DNA of 13,471 nucleotides from Streptosporangiaceae bacterium (GTDB lineage: Bacteria > Actinomycetota > Actinomycetes > Streptosporangiales > Streptosporangiaceae). Where the stretch lies: positions 1-13,471 of the forward strand of contig JASHQP010000045.1 in NCBI GenBank assembly GCA_030039095.1. Reading direction: 5' to 3'. Below are positions 7,711 through 13,031 of the stretch, one piece after another. Under the pieces are notes generated by a model. That model worked only from the letters and a program-made list of their open reading frames with translations. It did not search any database and had not been told where the DNA came from. The translations under genes and the position numbers were made by a program. Every line of letters starts with the position of its first letter. The first letter of the stretch is position 1.

Positions 7711-8298
7711 TCAGGCCTTGCTCGCCGTCTTGTCACCAGCCCGGCCGGGCAGAACCTCGGTGGCCGGCGACACCCGGCGCCCGTGCAGGAATCCGAGAAC
7801 CGACAGGATCAGGAACAGCGCGGCCCCGATGAAGGCCACGATCGCCGCGATGAGCATGATCTGGCCCATCTGCCAGAATGCGTACGCGTTCAGCAGCATG
7901 CCCCGCAGTGTGGTGCCCTTGAACACCGTATCCACCAGCGCGGCAAGCTTGGCGTTGTTCGGCTGGGCCAGCGACTTGGCCGACAGCTGCGAGTAGGTGC
8001 CGCCCATCTTCGACAGGTGGAACGCGATGAAGTTGTCGGCGTAGACCTTGGCCTGGGCACCGGTCGTCATCGGCTGCCCGGCGTATTGCCCCATCGCCGC
8101 GGCGTCAGCGGGCGGCAGCGCCTTGAACTCCGGATTGCTCTTGGTCGGGAAGACGATCTTCTGAGCGGACAGCTGGGTGGTGACCTGGTTGCTCACGAAC
8201 GAATTCCCCCACAGCAGCAGCCCGCCGCCGACGGCGAGAACAACCGCCAGCAGCAGCCCGGCCACGGACACGAGGGCGTCGAAAGTCCTTCTGCGCAT
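7711..8298 (-). CDS. Uncharacterised membrane protein with two TM helices
   Basis: A 195-residue protein with a short basic N-terminus (MRRR), one TM helix at about 8-30, an extracytoplasmic-size loop of about 115 residues, a second TM helix at about 146-171 ([24 protein letters not shown]) and a short basic C-terminal tail. The loop contains [33 protein letters not shown] and a Ser/Leu-rich segment, a pattern I associate with conserved actinobacterial membrane proteins of unknown function. Both termini would face the cytoplasm. ATG 8298 is preceded by AAGGAGGG, an excellent Shine-Dalgarno; the frame is open further upstream but without family-like sequence. It is the first gene of the - strand series leading to xfp and ackA. 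A DosR-like palindrome lies 26-38 bp upstream. Function unknown. Confidence 0.8.
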   Translation of the reverse strand: MRRRTFDALVSVAGLLLAVVLAVGGGLLLWGNSFVSNQVTTQLSAQKIVFPTKSNPEFKALPPADAAAMGQYAGQPMTTGAQAKVYADNFIAFHLSKMGGTYSQLSAKSLAQPNNAKLAALVDTVFKGTTLRGMLLNAYAFWQMGQIMLIAAIVAFIGAALFLILSVLGFLHGRRVSPATEVLPGRAGDKTASKA

Positions 8299-8323
8299 CA
8301 GAGATCCCTCCTTGCATCTGGCC

Positions 8324-8336
8324 GGGCCGACGGTCC
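8324..8336 (-). promoter_or_regulatory. DosR/DevR-like palindrome upstream of the membrane-protein gene
   Basis: GGGCC-GAC-GGTCC, the same GGGCC-N3-GGTCC arrangement as the copy at 2220-2232. It lies close to the start codon at 8298, so if it is bound it could overlap the transcription start rather than sit upstream of the -35 region. A very weak second copy with the core CTTTAG is at 8346-8359, 22 bp away. Confidence 0.4.
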
Positions 8337-8415
8337 GGCATTGGTGTCTCTTTAGCTGCACTGATCGTCTCGCCGGCCAGGTGGGCGCAGCAGAGCAGAA
8401 TGGCCCCGCACCGGA

Positions 8416-8451
8416 GGGACTTCGGTCACTGGTTTGCCGGGCTCCTCGTCC
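8416..8451. promoter_or_regulatory. Second pair of DosR/DevR-like boxes in the divergent gap
   Basis: GGGAC-TTC-GGTCA (8416-8428) matches nine of the ten fixed core positions, and GGGCT-CCT-CGTCC (8439-8451) is a weaker copy. Centres are 23 bp apart. They lie in the 274-bp gap between the - strand membrane-protein gene and the + strand small-protein gene at 8573 and could serve either or both. Confidence 0.42.
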
Positions 8452-8525
8452 CGATCCCTGGGATCGCTGCGCCCATGGCCGGCGTGACGGCCGCGCGCCG
8501 GCCGGGCATGATGCGTGGCCTCGCA

Positions 8526-8531
8526 TACGCT
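8526..8531 (+). promoter_or_regulatory. Possible -10 element for the 8573 gene
   Basis: TACGCT (TAnnnT type, within CGCATACGCTGG) lies 42 nt before the GTG start. No convincing -35 is seen. Weak on its own. Confidence 0.25.
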
Positions 8532-8572
8532 GGAAACCGAGGGTCAGCCCAAGGACTCAGGAAGGAAGTATC

Positions 8573-8890
8573 GTGTTTTTCCTGCTCATCGCCTGTGTGG
8601 TCGTCGTGGTGCCGGTCCTGTACGCGACCGACCGCCTTATCAAGGCGCACGCGCGAGCACGCCGGATTGCCGCGATGAGCGAGCGGCTGGACGCCGCCAC
8701 GGTGAGAGCCGAGGAGCAGCACGAGAGACGGCAGCAAGTCGCCAGGGCCAGTGCCGAGCTCACCTCGGTGATGCCGGCGATCAGCCGCCCGCCGCTCTCC
8801 CTGCCGGAGGAACCCCTGCCGGACGAATCCGTAGCGGACGCACCCGTAGCGGACGCACCCGTAGCGGACGAGGCGGGATCGGACCAGTGA
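8573..8890 (+). CDS. Small single-TM protein with charged helix and VADAP repeat
   Basis: A 105-residue protein: an N-terminal TM helix or uncleaved signal anchor (FFLLIACVVVVVPVLYA), then a highly charged, probably helical/coiled-coil cytoplasmic segment (RLIKAHARARR ... SERLDAATVRAEEQHERRQQ), then an acidic Pro/Ala tail built from a VADAP repeat. The GTG at 8573 is favoured by AGGAAGGAAG (8560-8569) and because it begins exactly at the hydrophobic segment; the frame is open further upstream without such features. Its TGA overlaps the GTG of the next gene (GTGA at 8887-8890), indicating translational coupling. I do not recognise a family; single-TM plus coiled coil suggests a membrane-tethered accessory protein. 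Confidence 0.72.
   Translation: MFFLLIACVVVVVPVLYATDRLIKAHARARRIAAMSERLDAATVRAEEQHERRQQVARASAELTSVMPAISRPPLSLPEEPLPDESVADAPVADAPVADEAGSDQ
8821..8870 (+). repeat. 15-bp minisatellite encoding VADAP
   Basis: The unit GTAGCGGACGCACCC occurs at 8831-8845 and 8846-8860, with a 10-bp partial copy at 8861-8870 and a diverged partial copy just before (GGACGAATCC, 8821-8830). Being a multiple of three, changes in copy number would keep the frame and alter only the length of the acidic tail. Confidence 0.85.
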
Positions 8891-9891
8891 ACGTGGTGAT
8901 CACCGGCGGAGCCGGCTTTGTCGGGTCGCGCCTGGCCCGGAAACTCCTGGCAGCGGGCTCGCTGGCCGTCGCCGGCGGCGAGGCGGGCCCGGTATCCCAG
9001 GTGACGCTCGTCGACAAGGCGGCGGCTCCCCCGGATCTGGCCGCAGACGGGCGGGTGACCGCGATCCAGGGTGACCTCGGCGAACTGGTCGAGCCCGGGC
9101 GACCCGGCCGGCACGCGCTGGCCGGAGCCGACGTGATCTTCCATCTCGCCGCGGCGGTCAGCGGGGAGTGCGAGGCCGACTTCGACCTCGGCATGCGCGC
9201 CAACCTGCGGGCCACCGAGTCGCTGCTGGCGGCCTGCCGCGCCGCGGGGACGAACCCGGTGGTGGTGTACTCGAGCTCGGTCGCGGTGTTCGGCGGCTCG
9301 GACGAGCACGCGCTCCCGGCGGTCGTCGAGGATGACACCCTGCCGAACCCGCAGACCAGCTACGGCATTCAGAAGTTCATCGGCGAGCAGCTGATGGCCG
9401 ACTACACGCGCAAGGGGTTCCTGCGCGGGCGGTCGCTGCGGCTGATGACGGTCTCCGTGCGCCCGGGGCGGCCCAACGCCGCTGCGTCCGGGTTCCTGTC
9501 CGGCATCATCCGCGAGCCGCTGGCCGGCCAGCGCGCGACAGTCCCGGTGGACCCCACGACCGAGGTGGCGCTGGCCTCGCCGGCCAAGGCGATCGGCGGG
9601 CTGATCCGCGCCGCCACGGCGTCCGACCAGGAGTGGGGCGGCCGCACCGCGGTCAACCTGCCCGCGCTCACCATCTCCGTCGGCGACATGGCCGCGGCGC
9701 TGGAGCAGGTAGCCGGGCCCGAGGTGAGCGCGCTGATCGACTGGGTCCCGGACCCGGCGGTGGCCCGGATGTTCGCGACCTGGCCCGGGCGGGTGCACTC
9801 GGAGCGCGCGGCGCGGCTCGGGCTGACCGCGGATCCCGACTTCGTCTCGATCATCAACCTGCACCGCGCGGAGTCCGCCACAGGTCGGTGA
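8887..9891 (+). CDS. NAD-dependent SDR epimerase/dehydrogenase, D-erythronate dehydrogenase-like
   Basis: Extended short-chain dehydrogenase of 334 residues. The Rossmann motif TGGAGFVG (6-13) is at the N-terminus, an acidic residue after strand 2 (TLVDKA) suggests NAD preference, FHLAA follows, and the catalytic set is YSSS plus Y159-G-I-Q-K163. The C-terminal stretch SVRPGRPNAAASGFLSGIIR, followed by EPLAGQ, resembles the DenD (D-erythronate dehydrogenase) subgroup, which oxidises C4 sugar acids; that substrate call is from memory of the family and is less certain than the fold. GTG 8887 overlaps the upstream TGA. None of the usual erythronate catabolic partners (kinase, isomerase) is next to it here, so a different substrate is possible. 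Its last 38 bp overlap the convergent maf gene. Confidence 0.85.
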   Translation: MNVVITGGAGFVGSRLARKLLAAGSLAVAGGEAGPVSQVTLVDKAAAPPDLAADGRVTAIQGDLGELVEPGRPGRHALAGADVIFHLAAAVSGECEADFDLGMRANLRATESLLAACRAAGTNPVVVYSSSVAVFGGSDEHALPAVVEDDTLPNPQTSYGIQKFIGEQLMADYTRKGFLRGRSLRLMTVSVRPGRPNAAASGFLSGIIREPLAGQRATVPVDPTTEVALASPAKAIGGLIRAATASDQEWGGRTAVNLPALTISVGDMAAALEQVAGPEVSALIDWVPDPAVARMFATWPGRVHSERAARLGLTADPDFVSIINLHRAESATGR

Positions 9892-10507
9892 TGGCCAGCC
9901 CGAGGTCGGCGAGCATCCGCCGCAGCAGCGGCATGCAGAGCCCGATGACGTTGCTGGGGTGGCCGTCGATCCCCTCGACGAACGGTGCCGCGAGACCGTC
10001 GATGGTGAAGCCGCCCGCCACTCTCATCGGCTCCCCGCTGGCCACGTACGCGGCCACCTCCGCGTCGCTCGGGTACCCGAACCGAACCACGGTCTTGCCG
10101 ACGCCCCGTACCCGGCGGCCGGAACCCGGCTCGATCAGGCAGTGGCCGGTGTACAGCGTCCCCTCCCGCCCGGACAGCCGGGCCCACATCCCGGTCGCAC
10201 ACTCGGGCGAGGCGGGTTTGCCGAACGCCCTCCCGTCCAGGTCGAGCATCGAGTCGCAGCCGAGCACGAGCGCGTCCGGCCGCAGCGCGGCCACGGCGGC
10301 CGCCTTGCGCTCGGCGAGCAGGTCCACGATCGTCGCGATGTCCAGGCGGTCGTCGGTCGTCTCGTCGACGCCGCTGACCACGACCTCCGGGTCGATCCCC
10401 GCGCCCCGCAGCACGCTCAGCCGCCCGGCCGATCCCGACGCGAGCACGAAGGCTGCCGGTCCGGGTCGCGTCACCCGGGTCACGGTAGCAGGGAAGAATA
10501 CGGGCAT
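9854..10507 (-). CDS. maf: Maf-family nucleotide pyrophosphatase
   Basis: Maf/HAM1-like house-cleaning enzyme that hydrolyses non-canonical or modified nucleoside triphosphates to monophosphates. Motifs in order: LASGSAGRLSVLRGAG near the N-terminus, VSGVDE, ERKAAAV, GCDSML (catalytic Asp region), FGKP, LSGREGTLYTGHCL, and the C-terminal FTIDG...FVEGIDGHPSNVIGL, which is diagnostic. The length of 217 slightly exceeds the usual 190-210; ATG 10507 is the longest start, but GTG at 10483 (209 residues) is a serious alternative, with TATTCT 11 nt upstream and no Shine-Dalgarno for either. The 3' end overlaps the SDR gene by 38 bp, and the 5' end shares bases with the divergent methyltransferase start. 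Confidence 0.92.
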   Translation of the reverse strand: MPVFFPATVTRVTRPGPAAFVLASGSAGRLSVLRGAGIDPEVVVSGVDETTDDRLDIATIVDLLAERKAAAVAALRPDALVLGCDSMLDLDGRAFGKPASPECATGMWARLSGREGTLYTGHCLIEPGSGRRVRGVGKTVVRFGYPSDAEVAAYVASGEPMRVAGGFTIDGLAAPFVEGIDGHPSNVIGLCMPLLRRMLADLGLAITDLWRTPRGAG

Positions 10508-11282
10508 GACATCAGAGCGGCCCGCGCCGCGCGGCGCTGACTACTTCGACCAGTGGTACGCCGGCCTGCTCGCGTCACCCACCCGGAACGCGATAGTTGC
10601 CCGTACCCTCGGGCTGCCGCCGGGAATGCTGTCGAGCGGCTCCCTGACCTGGCCGGGAGTTACCGATGTGACCGAGGCGCTGCGGCTGCCGCCGGACGGG
10701 CTGCTCGTCGACGCCGCCTGCGGGCTCGGCAGCTACGGCATCGAGGTCGCCCGGCGCAGCGACGCGCGCCTGGTGGGCGTGGACTTCTCCAAAGTGGCTC
10801 TCGAGCAGGCCAGGGTGGGCAGCGCCGCGTTCCTGCCCGCTGGCCGGGCGGAGTTCATGGCCGGGGCGCTGACCGCCACGGGGCTCCCGGATGGGGTCGC
10901 GGACGGGCTGATGTGTGTGGATTCGGTGCAGTTCGCCGATCCCCCGCTCGCCGGGCTGCGCGAGTTCCGCCGGGTGCTGGCCGCCGGCGGGCGGCTGGTC
11001 CTGACCGGGTGGGAAGCCGCCGGGGCTTCGGGCGAGCGGGCGCCGGCGCGGATCCGCGCGATGAACCTCGCGCGGGATCTGCCAGCGGCCGGCTTCACCG
11101 ACGTGCGGGTGCAGGACCGGCCCGACTGGCGCGAGGCCGAGTTGCGGATGTGGCAGGAGTTCATGGCCGCACCGGCCGCCGGCGATGACGCGGGGATGCG
11201 TTCCATGCAGGCCGAGGGCGGGCGGTCGCTGGCGAACTGGGACGCCATGCACCGCGTGTTCGCGACGGCGACCGCGCCGTGA
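10506..11282 (+). CDS. Class I SAM-dependent methyltransferase
   Basis: A 258-residue soluble enzyme. Motif I is LLVDAACGLGSYG (67-78 region), with the acidic residue after strand 2 in VGVDFS (about 90-95); MCVDSVQF is the post-II/motif IV strand, and GGRLVLTGWE is motif post-III. The N-terminal ADYFDQWYAGLLASPTRN is typical of small-molecule methyltransferases of the UbiE/ubiquinone-like type. The C-terminal DLPAAGFTDVRVQDRPDWRE fits the same group. Substrate unknown. ATG 10506 has AGGGAAG (10490-10496) at a spacing of 9 nt. The start codon shares bases with the Maf ATG on the other strand (CATG, 10505-10508). Its TGA is directly followed by the stop of the convergent SRPBCC gene. Confidence 0.88.
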   Translation: MTSERPAPRGADYFDQWYAGLLASPTRNAIVARTLGLPPGMLSSGSLTWPGVTDVTEALRLPPDGLLVDAACGLGSYGIEVARRSDARLVGVDFSKVALEQARVGSAAFLPAGRAEFMAGALTATGLPDGVADGLMCVDSVQFADPPLAGLREFRRVLAAGGRLVLTGWEAAGASGERAPARIRAMNLARDLPAAGFTDVRVQDRPDWREAELRMWQEFMAAPAAGDDAGMRSMQAEGGRSLANWDAMHRVFATATAP

Positions 11283-11777
11283 TCAGGCCGAGCGCGGGTA
11301 CCCGCGGGAGACGGTCCTGGCCAGGATGCCCAGGGTGGCGCGCAGCGCGCTCTCCGGGATGACCGGGAAGATCCCGGCCTTGCGCCAGGACTCGTCGATG
11401 CTGGACCAGTCGTAGTACGACGTCACGACCGTGCTGCCCGTCCCGTCGGCACCCGGCTCGAGCGTGTACCCGTACACGTGCCCGATCTGCGGGCGGATCT
11501 GGCCGAGGATCGTCCACGCGATCTCGCGGCCGGGCTCGAACGCACAGATCGTGACCGTGACGTCGTACTCGCCGAGTTCCGGGTAGTCGTTCAGGGCCTC
11601 GCGGTCCATGTGCACGACGAAGCTGTCGCCGACCGCGGACACCGGGTCGCCGGTCGCGTCCATCAGCATCCCGGAGCTGTCGATGGCCACGTGCCCCTGC
11701 GGGTCGCACAGCACCCGGAAGATGGCCGCCGGGCCGGCCGCGATCGTGCGCTTGACCTCGATCCGCTCTTCTGCCAC
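11283..11777 (-). CDS. SRPBCC (polyketide cyclase/START-like) protein
   Basis: A 164-residue soluble protein of the helix-grip fold. It opens with IEVKRTIAAGPAAIFRVLCDP, the usual first strand and first helix of polyketide-cyclase/START-like proteins, and continues with VGDSFVVHM, YDVTVTICAFEPGREIAWTI and GYTLEPG...STVVTSYYDWS. The ending GILARTVSRG is the C-terminal helix. Such proteins bind hydrophobic ligands; no ligand can be named. The start is GTG at 11777; a nearby ATG at 11785 is out of frame. The stop abuts the methyltransferase stop with no spacer, and its start is 36 nt from the divergent PhyH gene, so the two share a small promoter region. It is unrelated in sequence to the SRPBCC-like gene at 3370-3915. 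Confidence 0.85.
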   Translation of the reverse strand: MAEERIEVKRTIAAGPAAIFRVLCDPQGHVAIDSSGMLMDATGDPVSAVGDSFVVHMDREALNDYPELGEYDVTVTICAFEPGREIAWTILGQIRPQIGHVYGYTLEPGADGTGSTVVTSYYDWSSIDESWRKAGIFPVIPESALRATLGILARTVSRGYPRSA

Positions 11778-11801
11778 CTCTTCATCTTGTCACCGCGCCG
11801 G

Positions 11802-11807
11802 TAGGCT
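11802..11807 (+). promoter_or_regulatory. -10 element of the PhyH gene, leaderless-type spacing
   Basis: TAGGCT (TAnnnT) ends 7 nt before GTG 11814, the spacing expected if transcription starts at the start codon. No good -35 is seen. Confidence 0.4.
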
Positions 11808-11813
11808 CGGGGA

Positions 11814-12605
11814 GTGGTGATGGCCCCGATGCCAGCCGCGACGTCCGCCGGCGGGGACGTGGCGCGGCGGCTGCTCGACGACGGCTACGTGATCGTCTCC
11901 GGCATGATGAGCGCCGCCGGCGTCCGGTCGGCCAGAGATGATCTCGGCCGGGTGCTCCGGGCGACGCCCACCGGCCGCAACGCGTTCGAGGGCTTCGGCA
12001 CCCAGCGGGTGTACGCCCTGTTCGCCAAGACCCGGACGTTCGACCGCGCCGCCGTGCACCCGCTGCTGCTCGGGGTGCTCGACCAGGTCCTCGGGCACTA
12101 CCAGCTGAGCGCGCCGGTCGGCATCCGCATCGGGCCCGGCGAGAAGGCCCAGGCCCTGCACCGCGACGACGGGGTGTACCCGCTGCCGCAGCCCGGCCCG
12201 CCGGTGGTCGTCAACACGATGTGGCCGCTGGACGAGTTCACCGCCGAGAACGGGGCGACGAGGTTCATCCCCGGCAGCCACCTCTGGGAGCCGGGGCGCC
12301 AGCCCACGCCCGGCGACCCGGTGCAGACGGCCACGATGTCGCCGGGCTCGGTCATGTTCTACCTCGGCAGCCTCGTGCACGGCGGCGGGGCCAACGACAC
12401 CGGCCGGCCGCGCCTCGGCGTGATCCTGGAATACGTCGTCGCCTGGCTGCGGCCGCAGGAGAACCACTGCCTCGCGGTGCCGCGCAGCGTGGCCAGGACC
12501 CTGCCGCCGCGGCTCCAGGAACTCCTCGGCTACAACATCTACCCGCCGTTCCTCGGCTACGTCGACGGCGGCCACCCGCGCAAGATCCTCTCCGCCGGCG
12601 AGTGA
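11814..12605 (+). CDS. Phytanoyl-CoA dioxygenase (PhyH) family Fe(II)/2-oxoglutarate oxygenase
   Basis: A 263-residue double-stranded beta-helix oxygenase that would hydroxylate a small-molecule or lipid substrate using Fe(II), O2 and 2-oxoglutarate. Iron ligands: H116-x-D118 in LHRDDG and the distal H189 in LVHGGG, followed by TGRPR with a candidate 2-oxoglutarate-binding Arg. ENGATRFIPGSHLW and MSPGSVMFYLGSLVHGG are the hallmark PhyH core. Starts at GTG 11814, GTG 11817 and ATG 11820 are all in frame: ATG 11820 has GGGGAG as Shine-Dalgarno, whereas GTG 11814 fits a leaderless transcript from the TAGGCT at 11802. Substrate unknown; no biosynthetic cluster is evident around it. Confidence 0.9.
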   Translation: MVMAPMPAATSAGGDVARRLLDDGYVIVSGMMSAAGVRSARDDLGRVLRATPTGRNAFEGFGTQRVYALFAKTRTFDRAAVHPLLLGVLDQVLGHYQLSAPVGIRIGPGEKAQALHRDDGVYPLPQPGPPVVVNTMWPLDEFTAENGATRFIPGSHLWEPGRQPTPGDPVQTATMSPGSVMFYLGSLVHGGGANDTGRPRLGVILEYVVAWLRPQENHCLAVPRSVARTLPPRLQELLGYNIYPPFLGYVDGGHPRKILSAGE

Positions 12606-12773
12606 GCCAGCCCCGGCTTACGGGGAATCCCGTCAGAGTCGGGTAACGCGTCAGCTGTATGCGCCGACAGGATTCCCCACAGACCGTGGCGACCTGTATC
12701 AGCGTCGCGGGCCGCCGCTCTTCTGGTCGGGGGCGTTTTCGCCGCCGCAGGGAACGGCTCGACGGGGGCACAG
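12606..12773. other. Intergenic stretch with competing inverted repeats
   Basis: No convincing gene. Right after the PhyH stop, CCCCG (12611-12615) can pair with CGGGG (12621-12625) over a 5-nt loop, a weak terminator. The same GGGG is also part of a perfect 9-bp inverted repeat, GGGGAATCC (12622-12630) with GGATTCCCC (12670-12678), 39 nt apart. The two pairings exclude each other. No tRNA, known riboswitch or clear promoter was recognised. Confidence 0.4.
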
Positions 12774-12869
12774 ATGAATGCTGAGGCGATGTTTCTGGAC
12801 TGCCCGGCCTACCTGGACCGGCATCCCGCCGTGCGGTGCGGGCTGCCGGCCGAGGTTGAGGACCGGTAG
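12774..12869 (+). pseudogene. N-terminal remnant of a small conserved actinobacterial protein
   Basis: A 31-codon frame starting at ATG 12774, with GGGGG at 12764-12768 as Shine-Dalgarno. The reading MFLDCPAYLDR followed by CGLPAEVEDR and TAG resembles the beginning of a small actinobacterial protein family that I recall as MFLDCPAYLD...GAVRCGLPAEVEYRY..., normally about 60-80 residues with a second half containing paired Cys/His. Here the stop falls where the family continues, and the downstream sequence in all + frames shows no matching second half. Either a truncated gene or a very short expressed peptide. The family recollection is not verified. Confidence 0.45.
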
Positions 12870-12979
12870 AGCTCGGCGGCAGCCGGGTCCGACTCGGGCT
12901 TGACCACGAACGTTACACCCGAGGTGATCAGCCGGGTGACACCGCGATGGCCGCCGGGCGGGGGCTCGACGCCGAGCAC
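12870..12979 (-). pseudogene. Possible gene remnant, phosphotransferase-like N-terminus
   Basis: On the - strand, just downstream of the Fe-ADH stop, a frame from GTG 12979 reads VLGVEPPPGGHRGVTRL, then TFVVKPESDPAAAELYRS, which looks like real coding sequence: a glycine-rich loop, then a strand with Lys (FVVK), as in the N-lobe of aminoglycoside-phosphotransferase-like kinases. After about 37 residues the quality collapses and the frame enters the antisense of the + strand remnant, ending at 12809. It has no C-terminal lobe and no good Shine-Dalgarno. Probably the stump of a deleted gene; the family guess is weak. Confidence 0.3.
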
Positions 12980-13031
12980 CCGGCCGAGGCCGAACTCGGC
13001 AGCAATCCCGCCAGTCTCCAGCGCCGCCTGT

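Noticed and set aside
7578..7736. N-terminal extension of phosphoketolase by 53 residues
   Set aside because: It would translate through the 12-bp hairpin and gives Pro/Gly/Arg-rich sequence; ATG 7577 restores the family N-terminus.
5367..7832. Open frame of 821 codons on the + strand, antisense to xfp
   Set aside because: High GC at third positions removes stop codons from the antisense frame; the translation is low-complexity (Val/Arg/Gln/Pro-rich), without domains, while the opposite strand encodes a full phosphoketolase.
8557..9864. Open frame of 435 codons on the - strand, antisense to the small membrane protein and SDR genes
   Set aside because: Arg/Gly/His-rich translation without motifs; the + strand genes have clear motifs and Shine-Dalgarno or coupled starts.
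9633..10505. N-terminal extension of the methyltransferase across maf
   Set aside because: The extension is antisense to Maf and has no domain features; ATG 10506 has a Shine-Dalgarno and starts at family-like sequence.
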